A stretch of 64,000 bases of DNA from Sphaerisporangium sp. TRM90804 (GTDB taxonomy: Bacteria > Actinomycetota > Actinomycetes > Streptosporangiales > Streptosporangiaceae). The translations under genes and the position numbers were made by a program. Every line of letters begins with the position of its first letter. Position 1 is the first letter of the stretch. The DNA is taken from assembly GCF_029846175.1 (NCBI RefSeq), contig NZ_JARWAC010000016.1, positions 186,001 through 250,000 of the forward strand, given 5' to 3'. The notes under the pieces were generated by a model that was given only the letters and a program-made list of their open reading frames with translations, was not told the DNA's origin and did not search any database. Of the stretch, positions 44,090-58,969 are shown in pieces.

Positions 44090-45238
44090 ATGAAGAAGCG
44101 ACGGGTTTCTTTTTTCGACACGACTCTTCGTGACGGCGAGCAGGCGCCGGGCAACTCCATGACCCCGGAGCAGAAGGTCGACCTGGCGCTCCGGATCGAG
44201 GCACTGGGGGTCGACGTCATCGAAACCGGCTTCCCGATCTCCTCCCCCGCGGAGGCGGAGGCGACCCGGCTGATCGCGGGAAAGCTCACCACGGCCCGCT
44301 TCACGACCTTCTGCCGGGCGGTCCGCAAGGACGTCGAGGTGTCGGTGGAGGCGGGCGGCACGGCCAACCACGAGGTGCAGGTGCTGGCCACGGCCAGCGA
44401 CCTGCATCTGGAGCGCAAACGCAAGATCTCCCGCCGGGAGGCCGTGGACGAGATCACCGACACGGTGTCCTTCGCGCTCTCCCTGGGCGTCGAGTCGGTC
44501 TCGGTGGGCCTTGAGGACGCCTCGCGCGGCGAGGACGACCTGCTGCGCGCGCTCGTCGAGGCCGGGCTGGACGCCGGCGCCTCGTGCTTCGCGATCGGCG
44601 ACACCTCCGGGTGCATGACGCCCGACCAGTACGCCGGGCTGATCGCCAAGATCCGCCGCTGGGCCCCCGAGCCGGTGCGGGTGGCCACGCACTGCCACAA
44701 CGACTTCGGCCTGGCCCTGGCCAACACGCTCGCGGGCCTGCAGGCGGGGGCGGACGAGGTGCAGACCACGCTGGGCGGGGTCGGCGAGCGCGCGGGCAAC
44801 ACGGCGATGGAGGAGCTGGTGGCGCTGCTCAGCTACAAGAGCGACCACCTCGGGCTGTTCACCGACATCGACGCCTCCGGCATGTACGAGGCCTACAACG
44901 TGCTGCGCGAGTACATCTCGCTGGAGGAGCCGCGCAACAAGGCGATCTTCGGCGCGTACGCCTTCGGCACCGCCGCCGGCATCCACCAGCAGGGCATGCT
45001 GCGCGACCCGGCCACCTACGAGTACGTCGAGCCGGCCAGGTTCGGCCGGGAGCGCTCGATGCTCATCGCGCGGCACTCCGGCCGCTCGGTGCTGCACCAC
45101 CTGCTCGGGCAGCTCGGCGTGGACGCCGACCCGCCCACGGTGGACGACCTGTACCGCAGGCACATCACCGACCGCCCCGGCGGCGACTGCGAGGACATCA
45201 CCGAGCTGCGCGGGCGCCTGGTCAAGGAGCTGTGCTGA
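44090..45238 (+). CDS. Isopropylmalate/homocitrate-synthase-like enzyme, short form
   Basis: A 382-residue Claisen-type condensing enzyme that joins acetyl-CoA to an alpha-keto acid. The DRE-TIM motifs are intact: FFDTTLRDGEQAPG at the start, the metal ligands HCHNDFGLALAN and the glycine loop GGVGERAGNTAMEEL. It ends shortly after the barrel and subdomain, without the C-terminal leucine-sensing domain, so it should not be feedback-inhibited by leucine. This is the size of homocitrate, citramalate or phosphonomethylmalate synthases. It is divergent from the AsnRS-like operon. A second, full-length LeuA is at 53755. The keto acid is unknown. Confidence 0.85.
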   Translation: MKKRRVSFFDTTLRDGEQAPGNSMTPEQKVDLALRIEALGVDVIETGFPISSPAEAEATRLIAGKLTTARFTTFCRAVRKDVEVSVEAGGTANHEVQVLATASDLHLERKRKISRREAVDEITDTVSFALSLGVESVSVGLEDASRGEDDLLRALVEAGLDAGASCFAIGDTSGCMTPDQYAGLIAKIRRWAPEPVRVATHCHNDFGLALANTLAGLQAGADEVQTTLGGVGERAGNTAMEELVALLSYKSDHLGLFTDIDASGMYEAYNVLREYISLEEPRNKAIFGAYAFGTAAGIHQQGMLRDPATYEYVEPARFGRERSMLIARHSGRSVLHHLLGQLGVDADPPTVDDLYRRHITDRPGGDCEDITELRGRLVKELC

Positions 45239-45254
45239 GCGGACGGCACGCGAG

Positions 45255-45288
45255 AGGCGGCGGCGGATCGAAGGATCCGCCGCCGCCT
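45255..45288 (+). terminator. Hairpin terminator of the isopropylmalate-synthase-like gene
   Basis: A 15-bp perfect stem with GAAG loop starts 16 bases after the stop and is followed by a TTCTCTC pyrimidine run. Confidence 0.75.
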
Positions 45289-45322
45289 TCTCTCATTCCC
45301 TCCGTCCCCGGGGCACGCGCGA

Positions 45323-45357
45323 GGCCCCCCGGACGGCGGTCCGCCGTCCGGGGGGCC
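45323..45357 (-). terminator. Second hairpin, terminator of the convergent operon
   Basis: A 15-bp perfect GC stem with a 5-base loop lies 13 bases beyond the stop of the leftward methyltransferase gene. Confidence 0.7.
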
Positions 45358-45370
45358 TGGCTCGCGGCGG

Positions 45371-46651
45371 CTACACCGCGCGCAGGTGGGGGAAGGTCGG
45401 GGTGGTGAGCATCGTGCGCATGCGGCGGACCGTCCACGGCCGCGGCACCCCGCCCAGCCCCTCCAGCACCTCCCTGACGGGCCGCCTGCCGTCCACGGCG
45501 TCCACGACCTCCTGGAACTCGGCGGGCCGTCCGGCGGGGAGGTCCGCGGGCCGGTCGAGCGGCCGGTAGCCGCCCGCCCTCTCCAGCAGCCAGACGCGCT
45601 CTGTGCCCGACACCCGGGTCATGACCGCGTCCAGGAACCGCTCGTCCCGCTCGGCCTCGGTCGTGGCCGGGATCGGGCTGTCGGCGCGCCGCAGGTAGAA
45701 CCAGACGAGGGGGGACCGGTCCATCAGCAGCAGATTGGACACCCGCCACCGGGTCAGGTCGTCCAGGGCGTGGAACTGCCGCCGGATCCGGTCGTCCGCG
45801 ACCGGCACCTCCCACATGAAGCTCTCCAGCGACCGCGCCACCGCGCTGACGCACGGCGCCTCCAGCTCCAGCCCGGCACGCCCGGCCAGCCCGTCCAGGT
45901 CGGCCACGGTGTAGGTCTGCTCGTACGGGTTGAGCCAGGTGTCGGCGAACTGGACGTCCGGGTCCTCCACCTCGGCCTGGATCTGCCGGGTGAGCAGGTT
46001 GTCGGTGCGGAACGCGGCCGCGAGCCGCTTGGCGTACCACAGGTCCTGGTCGCGGCCGATGAGCCGCATGGCCTCCTGGAACGCGGTGATCTCGCGGCGG
46101 TGGAAGGTGTTGTAGACCATCAGTTCGACCACGCCGGACGGCTTCAGCGCCGCGCCGAGTCGTTCGAGCAGCGTGCCCGGGTTGGGGCAGTGGTGGATGA
46201 CGCCGGTGCAGGCGATGTAGTCGAACTCCTCGCGGTAGCTCGCCTGCGTGATGCCCTCGTCGCGCAGCACGAGGTTGGACGCGCCCACCTGCTCGGCCGC
46301 CGCGCCGCACATCCGCAGCGACTCCTCCGACACGTCGCTGCCGACCACCGTGGCGGACGGGAAGCGCAGGGCCATGATGAGCGCCTGGTTGACCCCGCAC
46401 CCCGGCACCCAGATGCGGGCGCCGGGCGGCATCCGCCCGCCGGTGAAGTCGCCCAGCTCCTGGGAGACCAGCGCGGGGTGCAGGGTGGGGTCGTCGGCCC
46501 GGGCCAGCCGGGTGACGTGCCAGGGGTAGGGGAACTCCGAGTAGAAGTCCCCGATGGCTCGTTCGTGCTCGACGTGCTCGGCCGGCGTGGCGCGCGCGCC
46601 CCGGGGCGCCGGCCCGGCGGGCCGGGGGGCGGGTACGGTGCTGTGGCTCAT
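45371..46651 (-). CDS. SAM-dependent methyltransferase of the NRPS cluster
   Basis: A 426-residue protein. Residues ~70-230 form a class I methyltransferase domain: RIWVPGCGVNQAL is the SAM loop (with an unusual Pro), VVGSDVSEESL motif II and CTGVIHHCPNPGTLL the post-motif. A conserved FYSEFPYPWHV element precedes it, and a ~190-residue C-terminal part of unknown fold follows. The ATG at 46651 overlaps the MbtH stop (ATGA), so it is translated with MbtH and the C-A-T-TE synthetase. It would methylate the peptide, a precursor or a carrier-bound residue; the site cannot be deduced. Confidence 0.82.
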   Translation of the reverse strand: MSHSTVPAPRPAGPAPRGARATPAEHVEHERAIGDFYSEFPYPWHVTRLARADDPTLHPALVSQELGDFTGGRMPPGARIWVPGCGVNQALIMALRFPSATVVGSDVSEESLRMCGAAAEQVGASNLVLRDEGITQASYREEFDYIACTGVIHHCPNPGTLLERLGAALKPSGVVELMVYNTFHRREITAFQEAMRLIGRDQDLWYAKRLAAAFRTDNLLTRQIQAEVEDPDVQFADTWLNPYEQTYTVADLDGLAGRAGLELEAPCVSAVARSLESFMWEVPVADDRIRRQFHALDDLTRWRVSNLLLMDRSPLVWFYLRRADSPIPATTEAERDERFLDAVMTRVSGTERVWLLERAGGYRPLDRPADLPAGRPAEFQEVVDAVDGRRPVREVLEGLGGVPRPWTVRRMRTMLTTPTFPHLRAV

Positions 46652-46851
46652 GAGGCGAGCGCCTCCCTCCGGGCGCCGTCCACGTGCTCGCGCACGCTCC
46701 TCGGGCGCATGTCGGTCCACACGGCGTCGATGTGGGCCAGGCACTGCTCCTCGGTGCCCTGGGTGCCCTCGCGGCGCCATCCCGCGGGCAGCTCGCGTGC
46801 CGCGGGCCAGATCGAGTACTGCTCCTCGTCGTTGACGACAACGGTGATCAT
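46648..46851 (-). CDS. MbtH-family NRPS accessory protein
   Basis: A 67-residue protein that binds adenylation domains and supports their folding and activity. The family signature is present: VVVNDEEQYSIWP, PAGWR and the final VWTDMRPRS. The ATG at 46851 has AGGGAG 7 bases upstream. It sits 41 bp after the C-A-T-TE synthetase gene in the same operon and overlaps the methyltransferase gene. It probably serves one or more of the three adenylation domains in this region. Confidence 0.96.
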   Translation of the reverse strand: MITVVVNDEEQYSIWPAARELPAGWRREGTQGTEEQCLAHIDAVWTDMRPRSVREHVDGARREALAS

Positions 46852-46892
46852 GGAATCGCTCCCTACGTCATGGGGGTTGTCCGGGCGCCCGG

Positions 46893-50947
<4,055 letters not shown>

Positions 50948-50951
<4 letters not shown>

Positions 50952-52255
50952 GCCTCCGCCTCTCCGGCGAACACGGCGCCGGCGCGGAACGCCCGGTCAC
51001 CGGCCAGCGTGCAGTTGAGCAGGACATTGGCGCCGTTGACCAGGTCGGACGGGTCTGTCCACTCGTGGGGCGCGTGGCTGACGCCGCCGCGGCTGGGCAC
51101 GAAGATCATCCCCATGGGCGCGATCCGCGCGATCCACTGCGCGTCGTGCCCGGCGCCGCTGGGCATCGACCGGTAGCCGAGCCCCAGGTCGACGGCGGCG
51201 TCCTCCACCAGCCCGCGCAGCCGCTCGTCGCACATCGCGGGCACGACGAGCTGCTGCGGGGTGACCGTGATGGAGGTGGCCGTCCGGTCGGAGATGCGCC
51301 GGGCGTCCAGGCGCAGCTTCAGCAGCCCGGCCCTGATCGCCTGCGCCGACACGTCGCGCAGGTCGACGACCAGGCGCACCTCGCCCGGGATGACGTTCCA
51401 CGCGCCGGGGCGCACCGAGCACTCGCCGACCGTCGCGACGCGCACCAGGCCGCCGCGGGTGGCCATGTCCTGCACGGCCAGGACGACCTGCGCCGCGGCC
51501 ACCAGGGCGTCCCTGCGGGCGTCCATCGGGGTGGTGCCGCCGTGGTTGTGCTCGCCGCGCACCACCACCTCGGCCGTGAGCCGGCCGGTGATGCCCTCGA
51601 CCACCCCGATCTGCAGCCGCTCGCCTTCGAGCGAGGGGCCCTGCTCGATGTGCAGCTCCATGTAGGAGGCGATGGCGTCGCCGGGCCAGCGGGCCTGGTC
51701 GATGCGCTTGCTGTCGCCGCCGGCCGCGTCGACCAGCGCGGACAGGACCCGCCCGTCGTCCAGGCGGGTGTCCAGCTCCGACGCGTCGACCTGCCCGGCG
51801 ACGGCCCGCGAGCCGAACATGGCGGGGGTGCCGTGGGCGCCCTCCTCGTTGCTGAACGCCACCACCATGACGGGGTGGTCCATCTCCACGCGGTTCTCGT
51901 GCAGGGTGCGCATGACCTCGACGGCCGCGATCACCCCGTAGGCGCCGTCCAGCGAGCCGCCGTTGGGCACGGTGTCCAGGTGCGAGCCCAGGACGAGGGC
52001 GCCCAGCTCGGGGCGGCGCGCGGGGAAGGCGCCGATCAGGTTGGCCGCGGGGTCGACGTGCACCCGCATGCCGGCCTCGCGCATGAAGCCGGCGACCAGC
52101 TCGCGCCCGCGCACGTCGGCGTCGCCGAACGCCGGGCGGGACACGCCGCCTTCGGGCGTCGCGCCGACCGACCGCAGCAGGTCAAGGTGGTCCAGCAGCC
52201 GCGCGGCGTCGACGTGCATCGACCGGGTGCGCGGGGATTCGGTGGACAAGGTCAT
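50948..52255 (-). CDS. M20-family amidohydrolase (N-carbamoyl-L-amino acid hydrolase/ureidopropionase type)
   Basis: A 435-residue zinc hydrolase of the carbamoylase/allantoate amidohydrolase group. The metal-binding motifs are LVLGSHLDTVPNGG, DGAYGV, FSNEEGAHG and ELHIEQGPSL, followed by the dimerisation segment with EHNHGGTTPMDARRD; the C-terminal His lies in GGVSHAPHEWTDP. Such enzymes cleave N-carbamoyl or related amide bonds. The ATG at 52255 has GAGGAG upstream, and its stop overlaps the synthetase start, so it is tied to peptide assembly. It may release a building block or trim the product. Confidence 0.88.
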
Positions 52256-52274
52256 GGCTAGCTCCTCGGGGAGA

Positions 52275-53354
52275 TCAGGTGCGGGGGATCCTGTGCAGCC
52301 ACCCGTCCGGATCGGGGAGCAGCCCATGGTGGAGGTCGACGAGCGTCTGGTGCACCGACTGGGTGACCGGGCCGGGCCGGCCGTCGCCGATCGTCCAGGT
52401 GAAGCCGTCGTCCACCACCTTCCCGACGGCGGTCACGACCGCGGCGGTGCCGACGGCGAACGTCTCGGTGATCAGCCCGGCCTCGGCCTCGGCGTGCCAG
52501 CGCTCGATCGAGACCCGCTCCTGCCGCACCCGCAGGCCCAGCCGCCCGGCGATGGCCATGACGGAGTCGCGGGTGATGCCGGGCAGGAAGGTGCCGGTCA
52601 GCTCGGGGGTGACCAGCTCGGCCTCGGCCCCCGTGCCGCGGACGAAGAACAGGTTCGCGCTGCCCATCTCCTCGACCCAGCGGTGCTCGACGGCGTCCAG
52701 CCACACGACCTGCTGGCAGCCGGCCTCCTTGGCGCGCCGGTGCGCCATCAGCGTGGGCGCGTAGTTGCCGGCGTACTTGGCGTTCCCGGTGCCCCCGGGG
52801 GCCGACCGCGACTGGTCGCGGCACACCCACACCGCGAGGCTGTCGGTGTCGTCACCGAAGTAGTCGCCGATGACGAAGCCGATGAGCACGAAGGTGTACT
52901 CCACCGCCGGGCGCGGCACCAGGTTGGCCTCGGAGGCGAACAACACCGGCCGCAGGTAGAGGGCGAGGCCGGGGTCGCCGGACAGCCACCGCTCGTCGGC
53001 GGCCACGAGCTGCTCGATCGCCTCGACGAAGGAGTCCTCGGGCACCTCCGGCATGGACAGGCGGTGCGCCGACCGCTGGATCCGGCGGGCGTGCGCCCTG
53101 GGCCGGAACGCGGCCATGCCGCCGTCGGGCTGGCGGTGGGCCTTCAGGCCCTCGATGACGCTCTGGCCGTAGTGCAGGCACGCGGTCGCCGGATGCAGGG
53201 ACAGCTCCCGCACGGGGCCGAGCTCGGGGCGGCTCCAGCCCTCGTCCTCGGTCCAGCGCATGGTGACCATGTGGTCGGTGAAGGAGCCGACGCGCCCCTC
53301 GGCCAGCAGGCCGGACCCGGTGGCCGGGGCGCCGGTGTCGATGCTGGATGTCAT
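52275..53354 (-). CDS. ilvE: Branched-chain amino acid aminotransferase
   Basis: A 359-residue class IV PLP aminotransferase that interconverts branched-chain keto acids and amino acids with glutamate. The PLP-binding Lys is in GGTGNAKYAGNYAP; QSVIEGLKAH at the start and the ELTGTFLPGITRDSV phosphate-binding segment fit IlvE. The ATG at 53354 has AAGGAG 5 bases upstream. It lies in the operon with leuC, leuD and leuA, so it would turn the keto acid made there into the amino acid loaded by an NRPS module. Substrate range beyond Leu/Val/Ile is open. Confidence 0.9.
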   Translation of the reverse strand: MTSSIDTGAPATGSGLLAEGRVGSFTDHMVTMRWTEDEGWSRPELGPVRELSLHPATACLHYGQSVIEGLKAHRQPDGGMAAFRPRAHARRIQRSAHRLSMPEVPEDSFVEAIEQLVAADERWLSGDPGLALYLRPVLFASEANLVPRPAVEYTFVLIGFVIGDYFGDDTDSLAVWVCRDQSRSAPGGTGNAKYAGNYAPTLMAHRRAKEAGCQQVVWLDAVEHRWVEEMGSANLFFVRGTGAEAELVTPELTGTFLPGITRDSVMAIAGRLGLRVRQERVSIERWHAEAEAGLITETFAVGTAAVVTAVGKVVDDGFTWTIGDGRPGPVTQSVHQTLVDLHHGLLPDPDGWLHRIPRT

Positions 53355-53356
53355 GG

Positions 53357-53740
53357 CTACTCCTTGAAGGAGGGGGTGAACAGGAAGGAGTCCCGCCGCG
53401 AGAACAGGCCGTCGTCCGTGAGCTCGAAGAACTCGGCGAATCGGTGGGAGACCTCGCTCCCGTCGACCAGGGTTCCGCTGAAGCTGCCGCGCACCGCGAC
53501 GTCGCCGCCGCTCTCGACGACCGTGGCGACCGTGTGGGCGCCGCTGCGGATGGCCCGCTTCTCGAAGTAGAAGCGCTCGATCGCGTCGCGCCCGGCCATG
53601 ACCTCCTGGCCGGGACGGTGGTAGGTGGCGTGCGGGGCGAACAGGGAGGCGACCCCGGTGAAGTCGCCGGCGTCTATCAGCTCGTAGAGCCGGTGGACCT
53701 GGGCCGTCGCCGGGCGTGTGCCGTCTGCGGTCGTCGTCAT
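53357..53740 (-). CDS. SnoaL-like (NTF2-fold) protein
   Basis: A 127-residue protein of the NTF2-like fold. It shows the usual helix VHRLYELIDAGDFTGVASLF, the loop ATYHRPGQEVMAGRDAIERF and the long beta strands up to FFELTDDGLFSRRD. Members range from polyketide cyclases and isomerases to simple binding proteins. It lies 2 bp before the aminotransferase gene and 14 bp after leuA, in the middle of the operon. The ATG at 53740 has GAGGAG. A cyclase or isomerase step on a keto-acid or peptide intermediate is possible but unproven. Confidence 0.8.
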   Translation of the reverse strand: MTTTADGTRPATAQVHRLYELIDAGDFTGVASLFAPHATYHRPGQEVMAGRDAIERFYFEKRAIRSGAHTVATVVESGGDVAVRGSFSGTLVDGSEVSHRFAEFFELTDDGLFSRRDSFLFTPSFKE

Positions 53741-53754
53741 CGTCTGTCTCCTCT

Positions 53755-56182
<2,428 letters not shown>

Positions 56183-56219
56183 GGCGAAGCCCTCACGGCT
56201 CGGAGGAGACGGGCACGGG

Positions 56220-57599
56220 TCACAGGTCGCCGGGGGCCGACAGCCTGCCGGCGACGGCCGTCGCGGCGGCGACCGCGGGGGACACCAGGTGGGTGCGCGC
56301 CCCCTTGCCCTGCCGGCCCTCGAAGTTGCGGTTGGTGGTGGAGGCGGCGCGCTGCCCGGGACGCAGGCGGTCCTCGCCGAGCGCGACGCACATCGAGCAG
56401 CCGGGCGCCACGCGGAAGTCGGCGCCGGCCTCGGTGAAGACGCGGTCGAGCCCCTCCTCGACGGCCTGCCTGCGCACGCGGGTGGAGCCGGGCACGATGA
56501 TCATCTGTACGTGGTCGGCGACGCGCCGGCCGCTGAGCACGCCGGCCGCCGCGCGCAGGTCCTCGATGCGGCTGTTGGTGCACGAGCCGAGGAAGACCAC
56601 GTCCACGCCGATGTCGCGCATGGGCGTGCCCGGCCGCAGGTCCATGTACTGCAGCGCCCGCTCGGCCGCGGCGCGCTGCACGTCGTCGTCGTACCCGGCG
56701 GGGCTGGGGACGCGCCCGTCCAGGGGGACGCTCTGGCTGGGGTTGGTCCCCCAGGACACGTACGGGGTGAGCCGGCGGGCGTCGAAGACGACCTCCTTGT
56801 CGAAGACCGCGCCCTCGTCGCTGCGCAGCGTCCGCCAGTACGCGCGGTCGGCCTCGGCCGCCGGGCCCAGGTGCTCGATGGTGACCTCGTCGGCCGCGAC
56901 CATCCCGGCCCGGGCGCCCATCTCCACCGCCATGTTGCACAACGTCAGCCGGCCCTCCATCGTGAGCCCGGCGACGGCCTCGCCGCGGTACTCGACGATG
57001 TGGCCCTGCCCGGCGGAGGTCCCGGCCGCGGCGATGAGCGCGAGGGCCAGGTCCTTGGCCGTGACGCCCGCGGGCAGGCGCCCGTCCACCGTGACCGCCA
57101 TGTCCCCCGGGCGTGACAGGTGCACGGTCTGGGTGGCCAGGACGTGCTCGACCTGGCTGGTGCCGATGCCGAAGGCCAGCGCGCCGAACGCGCCGAGCGT
57201 CGTGGTGTGGGAGTCGCAGCAGACGATCGTCATGCCCGGCTGCACCAGGCCCAGCTCGGGGCCGATGACGGCGTAGATGCCCTGGCTCGCCTGGCCGAGG
57301 CGGTGCAGCGGGATGCCGAACTCGGCGCAGTTGTCGCGCATCAGCTTGCGCTGCAGGCGCCGCGCGGGGTCGGGGTCGAACTTGTCGACCGCGACCGTGG
57401 GCGTGGTGTGGTCCTCGGTGCCGACGGTGAGGTCGGGCCTGCGGACCCGCCGCCCGGCCGCCCGCAGCCCCTCGAACGCCTGCGGGGTGTTCACCTCGTG
57501 CAGCAACTGCAGGTCGACGTAGAGAAGGTCGTTGCCGGCCGAACCGCGCTTTATCGTGTGCGCCTGCCACACCTTCTGGGCGAGCGTCTCCTTCGCCAT
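56220..57599 (-). CDS. leuC: Isopropylmalate isomerase large subunit
   Basis: A 459-residue aconitase-family protein. The three [4Fe-4S] ligands are in [25 protein letters not shown] and the earlier [14 protein letters not shown]. The start [16 protein letters not shown] is conserved. It is the first gene of a nine-gene leftward operon (leuC, leuD, leuA, SnoaL-like, ilvE, amidohydrolase, NRPS, mbtH, methyltransferase), 186 bp from the divergent oxygenase gene. No leuB is present in the operon, so the dehydrogenase must come from elsewhere or the pathway differs. Confidence 0.94.
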   Translation of the reverse strand: MAKETLAQKVWQAHTIKRGSAGNDLLYVDLQLLHEVNTPQAFEGLRAAGRRVRRPDLTVGTEDHTTPTVAVDKFDPDPARRLQRKLMRDNCAEFGIPLHRLGQASQGIYAVIGPELGLVQPGMTIVCCDSHTTTLGAFGALAFGIGTSQVEHVLATQTVHLSRPGDMAVTVDGRLPAGVTAKDLALALIAAAGTSAGQGHIVEYRGEAVAGLTMEGRLTLCNMAVEMGARAGMVAADEVTIEHLGPAAEADRAYWRTLRSDEGAVFDKEVVFDARRLTPYVSWGTNPSQSVPLDGRVPSPAGYDDDVQRAAAERALQYMDLRPGTPMRDIGVDVVFLGSCTNSRIEDLRAAAGVLSGRRVADHVQMIIVPGSTRVRRQAVEEGLDRVFTEAGADFRVAPGCSMCVALGEDRLRPGQRAASTTNRNFEGRQGKGARTHLVSPAVAAATAVAGRLSAPGDL

Positions 57600-57785
57600 G
57601 GCCGTCCCCTCTTCATCGTCTGCCGCTGGTAAAACGAAACAGCAGGGCGGCGGTACGCGTCAATAAACCCCCCGGTGAATTGACTCCACCTTCGGATGAG
57701 TCGGCTCCTCTTCGGGACAGGTGGCGGCGGAAACATCCATCGCCAGGCCGATGACAAGGGCATACGCGCTCGTAGAATTCACGGT

Positions 57786-58787
57786 ATGAAACCGTTTTAT
57801 GCGTTCAGCGACGAGCAGCGCGACGGGCTCCGCGAATTACTGGAGACCGTCCCCGGAAATCCCTACGAGGACTACGTCGCTTTCTCGCGGGCGGTCGCCG
57901 GCATCGGCGAGCGCATTCCCGAATTCTTCCGCGACATGTGCTCGCGAATCCGGAGGGAACGGGAATCCGGCGTCTCCGACGTCCACGTGCTGCGCAACTG
58001 CCCCGTGGACGCGGTGGTGCCCGAGCTGTCGCCCGACGACCCGGTCGGCGACAAGTACGCCAAGAAGCACACCTTCGTCGCGGAGGCGTTCCTGGAGCTG
58101 TTCTGTCAGGCGACCGGCACGCCGCTGATGGCCTACGGCAGCCGCAACAACGGGGACTTCTTCACCGACGTGGTCGCCATCAGCCGCTACCACGGCATGC
58201 AGACCGGGTTCAGCGACAGCGAGCTGGTCTTCCACAACGACCGCACGGCCCACTGGGCCCGCGCCGACTTCATCTGCCTGCTCGGCATGCGCTGCCCGCA
58301 GGAGGAGGTCATCTACACGACCTTCGTGGACGGCCGGAGCCTGCTGGCCCACCTCACGCCCGACCAGCAGGAGGTGCTGCGCAAGCCGTACTACGTGACC
58401 CCGTTCGACGTGTTCTCCCGCGACACCAACAGCAGGCAGGTCGTGTCCGAGGACCACCCGATCCTGGAGAACGACCGCAGCTTCCGGTACCTGGAGACCT
58501 GCACCACGGTCGCCCACGGCGCCCCTCCGGAGGCCAAGGACGCGCTCATCGCCATGAAGGACGCCGTCGTCAAGGCCACCAAGCAGCGCCACCGGCTGTT
58601 CGACGGCGACCTGCTGGTCTTCGCCAACCAGGACGGCCTGCACAGCCGGGACCGGATCGAGATCAACGACACCGCCCGCGCCGCCACCCGCTGGCTGCTC
58701 AAGACCTACGCCTTCCGCGACCACGCGGCGGCCGACCGCCTGGACGGCCGCTGGCTCGGCGGCGTCCGGGGACGCATCGCCGACTGA
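57786..58787 (+). CDS. Fe(II)/2-oxoglutarate-dependent amino acid oxygenase (clavaminate synthase-like)
   Basis: A 333-residue non-haem iron oxygenase of the TauD/clavaminate-synthase-like group, which includes AsnO and VioC, hydroxylases of free or carrier-bound amino acids. The metal site appears as His150-x-Asp152 in LVFHNDRTAHWARADF with the distal His286 in QDGLHSRDRIE and an Arg nearby for 2-oxoglutarate. The protein has the group's extended N-terminus and an LGMRCPQEEV segment. It is divergent from leuC, with a 186-bp shared promoter region. It probably hydroxylates a residue of the NRPS product, perhaps the Asn/Asp-like one (inference). Confidence 0.85.
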   Translation: MKPFYAFSDEQRDGLRELLETVPGNPYEDYVAFSRAVAGIGERIPEFFRDMCSRIRRERESGVSDVHVLRNCPVDAVVPELSPDDPVGDKYAKKHTFVAEAFLELFCQATGTPLMAYGSRNNGDFFTDVVAISRYHGMQTGFSDSELVFHNDRTAHWARADFICLLGMRCPQEEVIYTTFVDGRSLLAHLTPDQQEVLRKPYYVTPFDVFSRDTNSRQVVSEDHPILENDRSFRYLETCTTVAHGAPPEAKDALIAMKDAVVKATKQRHRLFDGDLLVFANQDGLHSRDRIEINDTARAATRWLLKTYAFRDHAAADRLDGRWLGGVRGRIAD

Positions 58788-58866
58788 CGCGGCGGGCGCC
58801 GGGTTCACGGCGCGTGGGCGGACGTCCGCGGCTGCCGGAACGCGGCCGGGGGCCGTCGCCGCTCAC

Positions 58867-58969
58867 GGGCCGGGGTCGCGGTCGGCCCTCACCCCCCGGG
58901 TCGCAGTCGTCCCCGACGCGCCGGGGTGGCGGTCGTCGCTCACGCGCCGGGGTCGCGGTCGGCCCTCGG
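58867..58969. repeat. 26-bp tandem repeat (four units) across the stop codon of the fusion gene
   Basis: Units at 58867-58892, 58893-58917, 58918-58943 and 58944-58969 share GCCGGGGTCGCGGTCG. The stop codon of the leftward gene (58940-58942) falls in the third unit; the fourth encodes its last residues. Confidence 0.82.
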
